Virus record (IMG/VR): IMGVR_UViG_3300032893_000075 | Span: 1-49,235 of that record | Direction: 5' to 3' (one strand) | Length of the DNA: 49,235 nucleotides | Origin: a virus | Shown here: in pieces, positions 22,091 through 30,645 of the stretch | Layout: the number at the start of each line of letters is the position of its first letter | Numbering within the stretch: the stretch's first letter is position 1 | Program-made: the position numbers and the translations under genes | The notes under the pieces: generated by a model | Seen by the model: the letters and a program-made list of their open reading frames with translations, nothing else | What the model was told of the DNA's origin: nothing | Database searches by the model: none

Positions 22091-23112
22091 TGCTCGAGCT
22101 GCTCACAGAGTCGCGCGCGCAGACCGCGCGCCGATGCCTGCGCGAGGAGCATCTTCGCTATCGAGAGGGCATCGTCCCAGTGCTCTCGATGGTCGAAGCG
22201 TTGCGCATCGGCACGCTCGGGCACCATGCGCTCGAGGCCTGGTGGCGCGCGTCGCGTGATGAGCGCTTCGAGCGCGCGATGCAAGCCATCGAGGCCTTCG
22301 CGACGCCCGACTCGAACCCGTTTGAGCTCGTGGCCATCGAGGAGCTTATCCGCGGCTATGACGTTCGATGGGGCGATGAGCCGCTCGAGGCCATCGGCGT
22401 CGAGCTCGAGTTTCGAGCGCCGCTACGCAATCCCGACACCGGCGCTGCGTCCCGGACGTTCCAGCTCGCCGGCAAGATCGACGTGCTTCTGCGCTCACAG
22501 CAGCGGACGCTGATCATGGACCATAAATTCTCGGGCGAAGAGATTGGCCCCGGTTCGGTCTTCTGGGCGCGCTTGCGTATGGGTGGCCAGTCGAGCGGCT
22601 ACATCCGCGGCGCGGAAGCGCTCGGGCACCCCGACGTCGACGGCTTTATCTACGACGTCATCCGCAAGCCGTCGCTGCGGCCGCACAAGGCGACGCCGGT
22701 GGCGGAGCGCAAATACACGCAGCCGAAGATCGACAAAAAGACTGGCGCCGTGCTCGAGCCGCCACGCCTGTACGCCGCTCAGCGCGAGCAAGACGAGACG
22801 CCGGCCGAATACCGCGAGCGCGTGCGCGAGGACATCGCGACGTCTCCCGATAAGTATTACCAGCGCGCGACGGTTGTTCGGCTCGAGGAGCAGCTGCGCG
22901 AGCATGACCGCGAGCTTTGGCTGCTCTCGCAGACGCTACTCGCGACGCGCCGGCTCGGCATCGCGCCGCGGAACACCGACGCGTGCGCGCGCTACGGATC
23001 GGTCTGCAATTACTTCTCCGTCTGCGCCGGCGAGGACCAGCTCGATAGCCATCGTTTCACGCGGCTCGAGTGGAAGCACCCCGAATTGACCCCGGAGGGC
23101 CTGAACCTATGA
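22090..23112 (+). CDS. PD-(D/E)XK nuclease with Fe-S cysteines (Cas4/AddB-like)
   Basis: 340 residues. The nuclease core is LAGKIDVLLRSQ followed by TLIMDHKFSGEEIG (D, then D-x-K motif). A Cys near residue 16 (ARRCLREEHLRY) and a C-terminal C-x6-C-x5-C (CARYGSVCNYFSVC) match the 4Fe-4S clamp of Cas4 and AddB. Substrate is probably 5' or 3' DNA ends. It heads a set with a Sak4-like ATPase and an SSB-like protein, so it probably supplies the exonuclease of a phage recombination system. Not part of a CRISPR locus. Confidence 0.85.
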   Translation: MLELLTESRAQTARRCLREEHLRYREGIVPVLSMVEALRIGTLGHHALEAWWRASRDERFERAMQAIEAFATPDSNPFELVAIEELIRGYDVRWGDEPLEAIGVELEFRAPLRNPDTGAASRTFQLAGKIDVLLRSQQRTLIMDHKFSGEEIGPGSVFWARLRMGGQSSGYIRGAEALGHPDVDGFIYDVIRKPSLRPHKATPVAERKYTQPKIDKKTGAVLEPPRLYAAQREQDETPAEYRERVREDIATSPDKYYQRATVVRLEEQLREHDRELWLLSQTLLATRRLGIAPRNTDACARYGSVCNYFSVCAGEDQLDSHRFTRLEWKHPELTPEGLNL

Positions 23113-24089
23113 GTGCAAAGACAGCAGCGGCGGCGACACCTGCGCCGGCCGCGAAACAACGCACGCCGCTCAGCGCGGTGAAGCCCGAGGCCAAGCGCGC
23201 GCCGATGGTGGTGCTCGTGCACGGTCTGCCCGGCGTAGGCAAAACCACCTTCGCCTCAAAGTTCCCTGAGCCCATCTTCGTCTGCGCGGAACGGTTCGGC
23301 GCTGATGAGCTCTGCGTCGCGCGCTGGCCCGACGACATCGAATCCTGGGCGGATGTCCTCGAGATCCCGCGTCGGCTCGCCGACGAGGAGCATCCGTATA
23401 AGACGCTCGTCATCGACAAGATTGACGACCTCGAGCCGCTGGCATTCGCCGCGGTCATTCAGCGCGACGCCAAAGGCGCGACGAGCATCGACGAAGTGGG
23501 AGGCGGCTGGAACAAGGGCCAAAAGGCCGCCGTCGATGAGTGGCGCCAGCTGGTGGCGGCCCTCGAGCGCCTGGTCGCCAAGCGCGGCATGAATGTAGTG
23601 CTCGTCTCTCACTCGGTGCGCCGCGGGTTCAAGAATCCCACGGGCGAGAACTTCGACCGCTGGGAGCCGAACATCAGCCAGCCGAGCGCCGGCCTCCTCG
23701 TCGGCTGGTGCAAAGAGGTCCTTTTCGTCGAGGAGGAGGTCGCGGCGGCCAAGCTGCCCGGCGATAAGCTCGGAAAGGCGAAGGGCATCTCGACCGGCGT
23801 GCGCCTGATGCGCACGCGCTATCACGCCGCGTACGACGCGAAGAATCGGCACAGCCTGCCCGACCCGCTGGCGCTCGACTATGGCGCATTCAGCGAGGCG
23901 ATGGCCGCCCACCGCGTGGCTTCGCCGGCCGAGCTGCGCGCGAGCATCGAGGAGAAGCTCGCCGAGCTCGGCGACACCGACGTCGCCGCCAAGGTCGGCA
24001 AGGACGTCGCAGCGGCCGGCGACGACGCGGAGAAGCTCGCCATCATTGACAACCGCGTGGCGGCGACGCTGCGCAAGAAAGGGGCCTAG
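23109..24089 (+). CDS. Sak4-like RecA-fold recombination ATPase
   Basis: 326 residues. Walker A is GLPGVGKTTFA (~39-49) and Walker B is TLVIDKIDDL (~99-108). FVCAERFGADEL, then VVLVSHSVRRGF as the later core strand, place it with AAA_24/Sak4 phage nucleotide-binding proteins, which act as short RecA-like single-strand annealing or recombinase proteins. The C-terminal ~70 residues are helical and Ala-rich. ATG overlaps the nuclease stop by four bases. Confidence 0.85.
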   Translation: MSAKTAAAATPAPAAKQRTPLSAVKPEAKRAPMVVLVHGLPGVGKTTFASKFPEPIFVCAERFGADELCVARWPDDIESWADVLEIPRRLADEEHPYKTLVIDKIDDLEPLAFAAVIQRDAKGATSIDEVGGGWNKGQKAAVDEWRQLVAALERLVAKRGMNVVLVSHSVRRGFKNPTGENFDRWEPNISQPSAGLLVGWCKEVLFVEEEVAAAKLPGDKLGKAKGISTGVRLMRTRYHAAYDAKNRHSLPDPLALDYGAFSEAMAAHRVASPAELRASIEEKLAELGDTDVAAKVGKDVAAAGDDAEKLAIIDNRVAATLRKKGA

Positions 24090-24091
24090 AG

Positions 24092-24553
24092 ATGCTCGCA
24101 GCGGGAAGTTATGGCGCCAGGCCGATCAAACGGCAGTGGGGATTTACGAGCAAGGGTGGTGAGCAGGTCGCAGTGACGTTCGAAATCGTCGACGCGTCCG
24201 ACGCCGGCCATCGCATCACCTGGTTTGGTTATTTCACCGAGGGAACCTGGGAGCGGACGGTCGAGTCACTGCGGCTCTGCGGCTTCGATCCTGCGGACAC
24301 GAGCGACTGGGAAGGGACGAACGACGTCACGGTCGAAATCGTCGTCGAGCACGAAGCCTGGGAAGGAAAGAAGCAAGCCAAGGTGAGATGGATCAACGAC
24401 CTTGCCGGCGGCAAGGGCGTGACGCTCAAAGAGCAGATGAACGACGCCCAGCGCCGTCAATTCGCGGCGCGCTTGAAGACGATGGCGGCAAGGCCCAAAC
24501 AGCCGAAGGGAGACACCAGCTTCCCGCCGCGAGACGAGCCGGAATCGTATTGA
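24092..24553 (+). CDS. SSB-like protein (DUF669 type)
   Basis: 153 residues with an OB-fold-like beta pattern: QVAVTFEIVDASDAGHRITW, FGYFTEGTWERTVESLRLCG, VTVEIVVEHEAWEGKKQAKV. These match the DUF669 proteins coded after Sak4 or Erf recombinases. The C-terminus is Pro-rich and acidic at the end (PPRDEPESY), as in proteins that recruit partners through a tail. It probably binds single-stranded DNA for the neighbouring nuclease and ATPase. Confidence 0.75.
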   Translation: MLAAGSYGARPIKRQWGFTSKGGEQVAVTFEIVDASDAGHRITWFGYFTEGTWERTVESLRLCGFDPADTSDWEGTNDVTVEIVVEHEAWEGKKQAKVRWINDLAGGKGVTLKEQMNDAQRRQFAARLKTMAARPKQPKGDTSFPPRDEPESY

Positions 24554-24809
24554 CCGAATTCACCCCAAGGGGTCGAAAGGCGTCGCGGTACTCGACCGGC
24601 GGCAGAGCCAAAGGCGAGGACGCCAAGTAGGCGAGGATGGCGCGAACCATCTGCCGTGCCCGCCGGCCAATGCGGGCATTCACGACGGCTGCGGCGCGGC
24701 GAGATGACGCGCACGCATGGTGCGGAGCTGGGGTGTTCAACAAAGCGTTGGGCGCGTGGGAACCCCAGCAAGCGAGGGCAGGACTCGCCAGCCGTCCTAG
24801 GAGAGGTCG
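24554..24809 (+). other. 256-base gap without a convincing gene
   Basis: A TTG at 24550 could start a 26-residue product ending at 24630, and an ATG at 24637 opens a frame that runs into the next gene out of phase. Neither has a good ribosome site or a recognisable sequence. The stretch ends with AGGAGAGG before the next real ATG. A small RNA or promoter cannot be excluded. Confidence 0.4.
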
Positions 24810-25172
24810 ATGCAGTTATCGATCAATTTTGCGGCGAAGTATCGCAGCGCCCGCGAGCGCATCTTTCAGCTGCTCGCCGACCTGGAATGGCACGGACACG
24901 CGGAGCTTGCGCGCGTCGGAGGCGTCCGCTATGGGGCGCGGCTGCTCGAGCTGCGTCGTCTCGGCTTTGCGATTAATGACGTCGAAGAGGGCGACGGCAA
25001 GCGCTATCGCCTCGTATCGCTGACGGCGGGCGTTCCGCAGGGCAAGCGCGTGAAGGTGCTGCTCGACGAGGCCGATGCGGATTTGCTGCTCTCCGGCGTC
25101 CTGAGCCCGCGCGCGAGGTTGCGCCTGGTGGATGCGCTGGCGTCATTCCGCGCGAACCGGGACAAGCTGTAA
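24810..25172 (+). CDS. Winged-helix protein (120 aa)
   Basis: 120 residues with AGGAGAGG upstream. FQLLADLEWHGHAELARVGG, then YGARLLELRRLGFAINDVEE and KRYRLVSL form a winged helix-turn-helix, seen in phage proteins that read sequence near replication genes. The C-terminal part (DADLLLSGVLSPRARLRLVD) is helical. It may regulate the accessory operon. No exact family. Confidence 0.65.
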   Translation: MQLSINFAAKYRSARERIFQLLADLEWHGHAELARVGGVRYGARLLELRRLGFAINDVEEGDGKRYRLVSLTAGVPQGKRVKVLLDEADADLLLSGVLSPRARLRLVDALASFRANRDKL

Positions 25173-25355
25173 ATGGAGCGCGACCCATTGTCATTGCTCG
25201 AGCGGGCCTACGTTGCTCTCTCGCAGGCCGCCGAAGAGCTTTCAGAGGCGGTGTCGGACTTGCGCAGCGTCCGGCGCCAAAAGGTTAAGAGCCTGCTCGA
25301 ACGCGTCGAAGAGATGCGAGACCAGCTGCGAGACGAGACGAGGTGGGGATTATGA
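25173..25355 (+). CDS. Small coiled-coil protein (60 aa)
   Basis: 60 residues, a continuous charged heptad helix (LERAYVALSQAAEELSEAVS, VKSLLERVEEMRDQLRDE). The ATG abuts the upstream TAA and the stop overlaps the next ATG by four bases. Unknown function. Confidence 0.6.
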   Translation: MERDPLSLLERAYVALSQAAEELSEAVSDLRSVRRQKVKSLLERVEEMRDQLRDETRWGL

Positions 25356-25789
25356 GACTGATCATCATGCTTCTGGTTCTGTCCGGCTGCTCGACGGAGC
25401 TCGAGCGCTCGAGGTCGTTCTCGCTGAGCGATGACGGCGGCGCGCCGGATATGACAGTCGCCGTGCTCGGCATGCAGTGCCGTCCCAATCTGGTGGTGCC
25501 GCCGTGCGGCCCTGGTTTGCAATGCTCGCCGGATTGCGACGTTGGCCTGACCTGCACCGTCGACGGCCAGTGCTTGCCTCCCTGCGGCAATGGCAACGTG
25601 AGTTGTACCGGCGGCACGGTCTGCACCGAGGGGCACGACTGCATTCCGCCGTGCCTCAATTCGGCCGGGCCAATTTACGAGAACGTGCCCGGCTCGTGCG
25701 AGGGCAGCGGGCTGATTACCACCGATGACCGGCGATGCGTTGTGCCTTGCTGGTTCTTCGTCTGCTCGCTGTTGGGAGGTCACTGCTGA
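25352..25789 (+). CDS. Cys-rich secreted lipoprotein
   Basis: 145 residues from ATG at 25352. The signal MRLIIMLLVLSGC has lipobox LSGC; the next residue is Ser, which by the E. coli Lol rule favours the outer membrane. A linker with SLSDDGGAPDM follows. The mature part has about 18 cysteines in EGF/Dickkopf-like spacings (CGPGLQCSPDC, GLTCTVDGQCLPPC, GGTVCTEGHDC). Such Cys-rich lipoproteins are common in myxobacteria. It may alter the host surface in lysogens or block superinfection; that is inference. Confidence 0.8.
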   Translation: MRLIIMLLVLSGCSTELERSRSFSLSDDGGAPDMTVAVLGMQCRPNLVVPPCGPGLQCSPDCDVGLTCTVDGQCLPPCGNGNVSCTGGTVCTEGHDCIPPCLNSAGPIYENVPGSCEGSGLITTDDRRCVVPCWFFVCSLLGGHC

Positions 25790-26244
25790 TGAAAGATATT
25801 GCCCGGCTCGCTGTCGCCACCGTCGAAGGTGTCGACCAATGTTTGACCGAGCTCGGCCACGGCGTGTCCGTCCTGCACGTCGAGGTCATGGCTAAGATCA
25901 AGAGCTACGAGGCGCGCGTCATCGAGCTCGAGCTGCAGTTGCAGAATGCGCTCGACCAGGCAAAGGAGAGAGAGGCGGCGCGCCTCGATGCCGTGAAAGA
26001 GCGCGACGAGGCGCTGGCCAAGCTCGCGCCGCCGACGCAGCGGCATCCCGACGTCTACCCGGGCTCGATCTCGGCCCTACGCGATGAACTATCCGCGAAA
26101 ATCGATTCTCTCCCCTTGCGGCAGCTGATGAGCGCCGGCGGCCGCATCGAGCGGCTTCGCGGTTTCATCGCCGGCCATATGGACCCCGAGGGTTGCCCAT
26201 GCAGCTACTGCGTGGGCGCTCGCGAAGTGCTGACCGACGAGTAG
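25789..26244 (+). CDS. Coiled-coil protein with Cys-rich end (151 aa)
   Basis: 151 residues. N-terminal helix (IARLAVATVEGVDQCLTELG), then a long coiled coil (IELELQLQNALDQAKEREAA ...). The end carries HMDPEGCPCSYCVGA, a CxCxxC cluster. ATG overlaps the previous stop by one base (TGATG). Similar helix-plus-Cys accessory proteins occur in phage early regions; function unknown. Confidence 0.6.
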   Translation: MKDIARLAVATVEGVDQCLTELGHGVSVLHVEVMAKIKSYEARVIELELQLQNALDQAKEREAARLDAVKERDEALAKLAPPTQRHPDVYPGSISALRDELSAKIDSLPLRQLMSAGGRIERLRGFIAGHMDPEGCPCSYCVGAREVLTDE

Positions 26245-26247
26245 CTG

Positions 26248-26451
26248 ATGCGCCTCTACATCGACATTCCCGACCAGGGCAACGACCTCGCCAATCGCCG
26301 CGCTGAAGTCACGACGGCGCGCGCTTTCGTCCTCGTCATGGGCGCGTGCTTCATCGTCGCGGGCCTGCTCGGGCGGCGCGGGTCAATCGGGCTCTATCAC
26401 ACGCCTGGCGGCATCTCGGATTCGACGGTGTGGTTTTGGAGGGATTGCTGA
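26248..26451 (+). CDS. Small single-pass membrane protein (67 aa)
   Basis: 67 residues. One hydrophobic segment, AFVLVMGACFIVAGLLG, lies at residues ~26-42 after a charged N-terminus. The C-terminus (STVWFWRDC) is aromatic. The stop overlaps the next ATG by one base. Unknown function. Confidence 0.58.
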   Translation: MRLYIDIPDQGNDLANRRAEVTTARAFVLVMGACFIVAGLLGRRGSIGLYHTPGGISDSTVWFWRDC

Positions 26452-27059
26452 TGCCCATCGACGGCGACATTGCGATGCTCGAGTCAGTGCTGGCCGAAGC
26501 AAAGGCGCGAATCGCCGAGCTGGAAATCGAGCGCGACGCTTGCTGGCGCCAGGCTTTTGCGCACGAGTGGGAAGTAATCGGCGAACTTGCGGGAATGGAA
26601 CGCGTATGCAGACTGCGACGCGACCTCGCCGCCCGCAATCTCGAGAGCGCGCGGAAGTGGCAGGTGAAATACGAGGAGTTGCTAGCAAGCGACGCCGCTG
26701 ACCACTACCGAAACGAGGCGCTCAAACTCGAGGACGAGCGCGACGCATTGCGGGCGCAGCTCGCCGAGGCGCAGGCGGGCGCGGCGGTGATGCGCCAAGT
26801 AATCGAGTCATTCATCGAGCACGACGACATCACCGAATATCCGAAACCTGACGGATCAATCGGCTCGGTTGCGCGCGAAGCCCTTGCCACCTCCGCAGGC
26901 GCCGCGGCGGCCGAGCGGATGCGGCGGCTGGAGCGGGTGTACGAGGCGGCGCGCCGACATCGACGCAAACACGACACACGTACAGCATGGGTAAAGGATA
27001 AACGAGATCTCGACGACGCCATCGTCGCCGTCGCCGAACTGGACAAGGAGCCGAAATGA
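26451..27059 (+). CDS. Long coiled-coil accessory protein (202 aa)
   Basis: 202 residues, with two coiled-coil blocks (LESVLAEAKARIAELEIERD; LKLEDERDALRAQLAEAQAG) joined by a Trp-containing segment. The C-terminal part is basic and ends in a helix (LDDAIVAVAELDKEP). This pattern is like Ea22-type phage accessory proteins. No catalytic motif is visible. Coupled by overlap at both ends. Confidence 0.6.
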   Translation: MPIDGDIAMLESVLAEAKARIAELEIERDACWRQAFAHEWEVIGELAGMERVCRLRRDLAARNLESARKWQVKYEELLASDAADHYRNEALKLEDERDALRAQLAEAQAGAAVMRQVIESFIEHDDITEYPKPDGSIGSVAREALATSAGAAAAERMRRLERVYEAARRHRRKHDTRTAWVKDKRDLDDAIVAVAELDKEPK

Positions 27060-27313
27060 GTGATGTTGAATGCTGCCCGTTTCAAACCACGTGTTGCGCT
27101 CGCAGTGGGTCCGTTCCGCGTGTAGTTCATATGCGTGCATATGAAGTCTACAGACATGTATTTGGTCAGCAGGAGGCACTAATCACCGGGGGATGCCGAG
27201 GAGGCTTCGGTATCGGAGAGTTATTTGCCTTTCTATACGCATATCCATTCCCAAAAGAGGAATGGCGCGACCGCGTGGACGAGGCAATTAGCGGTTTTAA
27301 GGCTCGCAAATGA
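27056..27313 (+). CDS. Small Cys-containing protein (85 aa)
   Basis: 85 residues. Cysteines cluster at the N-terminus (CCPFQTTCCARSG). The rest (YEVYRHVFGQQEALITGGCR, LFAFLYAYPFPKEEWRDRVD) looks globular and helical. The DNA is AT-richer than its neighbours. Four-base overlaps at both ends. Unknown function. Confidence 0.55.
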   Translation: MSDVECCPFQTTCCARSGSVPRVVHMRAYEVYRHVFGQQEALITGGCRGGFGIGELFAFLYAYPFPKEEWRDRVDEAISGFKARK

Positions 27314-27624
27314 GCGCGCCGCCGAATTTGACCGACGACGAGGCCGCGCTGTGGGGACTGTGCGACGGTGCCGACGAGGCGCATTTGAACGCGGCGGACG
27401 TGCGTTCCCTCCTGACCGCGATTAGCACCGCGCGCGGCGAGGCGAAGCGGATGCGGGAGGCGCTGCAAGAAATCGCCGACGAGGTCAACAAAGCACACGC
27501 GTGGCACCCGACCACTGGTATGAAGGTCGCCAAGCCGCCGCGTGTATTGCCGTCGGTGGTGAAATGGCTCAAGCCAATACTCGACGCCGCGCTCGCTGCC
27601 GAGGCGCGGGAGGGTGGCGAATGA
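27310..27624 (+). CDS. Small helical accessory protein (104 aa)
   Basis: 104 residues beginning MSAPPNLTDDEAALWGLCDG, then a long helix (LLTAISTARGEAKRMREALQ) and KWLKPILDAALAAEAREGGE. It resembles other phage early accessory proteins with a single amphipathic helix. No motif. Overlaps both neighbours by four bases. Confidence 0.58.
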   Translation: MSAPPNLTDDEAALWGLCDGADEAHLNAADVRSLLTAISTARGEAKRMREALQEIADEVNKAHAWHPTTGMKVAKPPRVLPSVVKWLKPILDAALAAEAREGGE

Positions 27625-27887
27625 AGCCGGTTGATTGGCGAAGCATGAGATGTCGCGCCTGTGGTCAGCGTGAAGGCTTGCAAGACGCGATTGCCGACCT
27701 TCGGATGTGGGCGATATCGCGCATTCATTGGTGCCGAATGGAAGAAGCCAAGCTCGGCGTCAGCGGCATCGGTATTTATGAGGCGTCCCAAGAGCGCCGG
27801 ACATTGCAGGCGGTACTGCGTCAGTTGGGATGCCCGGAGGAAGACTTTGATTCATCCGGTGCCAATGAACTGCGGAGAAAACCATGA
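27621..27887 (+). CDS. Small zinc-type protein (88 aa)
   Basis: 88 residues. MKPVDWRSMRCRACGQREGL holds one CxxC pair. A helical body follows (LQDAIADLRMWAISRIHWCR) and ends in an acidic/basic tail. It overlaps both neighbours by four bases. Unknown function. Confidence 0.55.
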   Translation: MKPVDWRSMRCRACGQREGLQDAIADLRMWAISRIHWCRMEEAKLGVSGIGIYEASQERRTLQAVLRQLGCPEEDFDSSGANELRRKP

Positions 27888-27994
27888 GCGCGTTTCTCCG
27901 CCACCCCTTCCGCGCCTGCCTGCTCGTCGCGCTGGTGCTCGCGCGGATGGCGGTGAGGGCGTGGGAGACGATGAGGAGTAGCAATGGGCGCTGA
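27884..27994 (+). CDS. Membrane mini-protein (36 aa)
   Basis: 36 residues: MSAFLRHPFRACLLVALVLA then a basic end (RMAVRAWETMRSS). One short hydrophobic helix with positive flanks. ATG overlaps the previous stop by four bases, and its 3' end overlaps the HNH start by 11 bases. Coupling suggests it is translated. Confidence 0.45.
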   Translation: MSAFLRHPFRACLLVALVLARMAVRAWETMRSSNGR

Positions 27995-28368
27995 TAGCAA
28001 TGCCCAGGCCGCCCGCCAGGTCGTGAACGTTGAAGTTCGGTTCGGCTTACGTCCGCATCCGAATAGCATTCCATGCGTCGACTGTGGACATGCCTGGAAA
28101 CCAGGAGAGCGACGTCACGAATACCACCACCACCGTGGATATCACCGCGACCACTGGTTTGATGTCGTCTCGGTTTGTACGAAATGCCATGCCGCTCATG
28201 GTGCGAAAGCATCGCAGACGCATTGTATTCATGGCCATGAATTTACGGTGGAAAACACGAAGCGCAGGGAGAACGGGACGCGTGAGTGTCGTGCGTGTCG
28301 TCGCGCTCAGAAAAAGCGCCAGCGGCCCGCTGCCTGGTGGCGTGCTCGGCGCGAAAGGAAAACAAAAA

Positions 28369-28376
<8 letters not shown>
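27984..28376 (+). CDS. HNH-type zinc protein (130 aa)
   Basis: 130 residues. CVDCGHAWKPGERRHEYHHH followed by GYHRDHWFDVVSVCTKCH forms an HNH-like core with two CxxC knuckles. A second motif, CIHGHEFTVENTKRRENGTR then ECRACRRAQ, is the small DNA-binding repeat often attached to phage HNH proteins. It may be a homing or nicking endonuclease. It lies in the accessory chain next to the Gp37/Gp68 gene. Confidence 0.75.
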
Positions 28377-29220
<844 letters not shown>

Positions 29221-29251
29221 CCCGCCGCCTGGACCGCGGCGAGGGGGATGC

Positions 29252-29461
29252 ATGAGTCGCAGTTTTCACATGGCGCTCAATATCGAAGCCGACTATCGCA
29301 AGTGGGGGAAATTCGTAACTCACGAAGGTCGACCCGTAACGGCTTACGAGTTCGAGCGATTTCGCGCCGAGTGCAAGGCGAAGGGTTGGGAGGTGTTTCC
29401 GCCCTGCGACAGTATCGACGAGAAGACAGGCAGATGCGCCGGGCACGGAGACGACGAGTGA
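29252..29461 (+). CDS. Small protein (69 aa)
   Basis: 69 residues with AGGGGGATGC upstream. YRKWGKFVTHEGRPVTAYEF then RFRAECKAKGWEVFPPCD suggests a small alpha/beta protein; the end is Cys/His-containing (CAGHGDD). Its stop overlaps the GTG of the excisionase-like gene. Unknown function. Confidence 0.6.
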   Translation: MSRSFHMALNIEADYRKWGKFVTHEGRPVTAYEFERFRAECKAKGWEVFPPCDSIDEKTGRCAGHGDDE

Positions 29462-29844
29462 CCGCCCTGCTCACCCCCGCCGAGGTCGCAGAGCGCCTAG
29501 GGCTGTCCAAGAGCGCCACGTACCGAGAGATCCGCGGGCACATGGTATACGTCCTGCTCGGCCGGCGCTCGATCCGCGTGCCCGAGTCGGCTGTCACCGC
29601 TTATCTCGAGAGGCGAACATGTCGCAATCCGACCACCTCTATCTCGTCGGCAAGATCTACTACTGCTGGTACTACGACGCGCAAGGGGTCACGCGTCGCA
29701 AGTCAACCAAGTGCCGTGACAAGCGAGCCGCCGCCGCCTTCCTTGCCAGGCTCGAGCGCGCCGCGCAGAGTGCGTCCGAAACCGCCAGGGACGCGACGCC
29801 ATGGACCGTCGACGACGCCGTCAACTGGTTCGTCGACAACGTGA
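29458..29844 (+). CDS. Excisionase/AlpA-like helix-turn-helix protein
   Basis: From GTG at 29458 (GTGA overlap). LLTPAEVAERLGLSKSATYR, then EIRGHMVYVLLGRRSIRVPE and SAVTAYLERR are a complete MerR/Xis-type winged helix. The natural end would be near 29640, but the frame stays open and overlaps the integrase by 226 bases with Ser/Thr/Pro-rich, unnatural sequence. Either a stop codon was lost or the tail is non-functional. Position before an integrase fits an excisionase. Confidence 0.65.
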   Translation: MTALLTPAEVAERLGLSKSATYREIRGHMVYVLLGRRSIRVPESAVTAYLERRTCRNPTTSISSARSTTAGTTTRKGSRVASQPSAVTSEPPPPSLPGSSAPRRVRPKPPGTRRHGPSTTPSTGSSTT

Positions 29845-29980
29845 CCGGAATCGCCCCGCAGACGGTGCGCATGTACATCGAAAAGGGCGCGCAGCTCGTG
29901 CGGCTACTCGGCGCGATCGACGTGTCCATGTTGTCGCTGCCAAACCTGCGCCAGTACATCAAGCAGCGCGAGTCGATACC
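29619..29980 (+). pseudogene. Tyrosine integrase, N-terminal part only
   Basis: ATG with AGAGG upstream. Residues 1-50 are an arm-binding-like domain (YLVGKIYYCWYYDAQGVTRR, then KSTKCRDKRAAAAFLARLE). Residues ~60-118 are a core-binding SAM-like domain (WTVDDAVNWFVDNVTGIAPQ, LVRLLGAIDVSMLSLPNLRQ). At about residue 119 the coding signal ends: the frame runs on to 30422 but only as a shadow of minus-strand genes. The catalytic R...H-x-x-R...Y domain is absent. The break is at ~29975-29985. Integration would need another integrase or this form is defective. Confidence 0.75.
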
Positions 29981-30325
29981 GGCTCGCTCGCATGCGGCGT
30001 GGAGGTCGCGGCGCACGTTCGCCACGAGATGCTCAGGCCTGACACATCCGACTTGTCGACAGCGCGAGCGGACGCAGTGCTCTGCCGGAATCCGGCCGAT
30101 CGCGAATTGCCAGACCAGGCGACGCACTGGCTGCCAGCACTGCGCGAGCTTGATGAGCGGCGCGCCGCTGCGATCATGCTTGCCGCCGAAGATCCAGCAA
30201 TCACCGACTGCCGTGGTACGACTCCAAACCTTCATTCGGAGGACAGCGCCGTCGAATCCATGGCGCGCCAGCTCGTCGAGAAGTTCGGCGAGGATGGGAT
30301 CGTCGATCGAGTCGGGGCGCGGCAT
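29975..30325 (-). CDS. HNH-type protein, C-terminus cut at the rearrangement point
   Basis: From ATG at 30325, about 117 residues before the joint. CWIFGGKHDRSGAPLIKL, then VRRLVWQFAIGRIPAEHC and CRQVGCVRPEHLVANVRRDL follow the phage HNH pattern CW-W-G...R...G-I-P...C...C-V-P-HL. The usual His before the first of these cysteines is replaced (SRC), so activity is doubtful. Past residue ~117 the frame reads antisense to the integrase, so the natural end is lost. The start overlaps the upstream stop by one base. Confidence 0.62.
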
Positions 30326-30645
30326 CAGCGATCGCCTTCGACGGCGCGCAGGCCGCGCGCCTCGGCCGCCGCAGCCGCCACGTCTTCGGCGTCAACAGCG
30401 TGCACGCGGGACAGGTCAATAAGCCACTTCCGCCCGTGTCTGGTCGCCGGCAGCCGGCCTGTTTTGCACAGGCGCTGGACAGTGGCCTCGCAGTAGCCGG
30501 TCGCCTGTGCCGTCTCAGCGACGCTCGCCCATTGCGTCGGCAGCCGTGCGGCCATTCTGGCGTTCTGTTCTTTCAGTTCAGCGACGTCGGCCCGAAGCGC
30601 ATGCAACTCGTCGCGGACTTCAGCTAGAAATGCATCGAGGCCCAC
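30325..30645 (-). CDS. Coiled-coil plus excisionase-like HTH protein (106 aa)
   Basis: 106 residues. A helix (LAEVRDELHALRADVAELKE) leads to WASVAETAQATGYCEATVQR, LCKTGRLPATRHGRKWLIDL and SRVHAV, a clear MerR/AlpA-type helix-turn-helix. It lies on the minus strand within the block that interrupts the integrase. Possibly the excisionase or regulator of a foreign cassette. Confidence 0.7.
   Translation of the reverse strand: MGLDAFLAEVRDELHALRADVAELKEQNARMAARLPTQWASVAETAQATGYCEATVQRLCKTGRLPATRHGRKWLIDLSRVHAVDAEDVAAAAAEARGLRAVEGDR

Noticed and set aside
22090-23112. Cas4 as evidence of a phage CRISPR system
   Set aside because: No repeats or other cas genes; the neighbours are Sak4-like and SSB-like, so it belongs to a recombination set.
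24700-24800. tRNA gene
   Set aside because: Some local pairing but no cloverleaf with T-loop GTTC and a CCA-type acceptor could be built; no tRNA was found by eye elsewhere.
24637-25023. 128-codon plus-strand frame before the winged-helix gene
   Set aside because: No ribosome site, Arg/Ser-rich end, and it overlaps the well-supported gene at 24810 out of frame.
30325-30627. Plus-strand frames at 30.2-30.6 kb as the integrase catalytic domain
   Set aside because: No R...H-x-x-R...Y motif in any plus frame; the minus strand carries recognisable HTH and HNH patterns instead.
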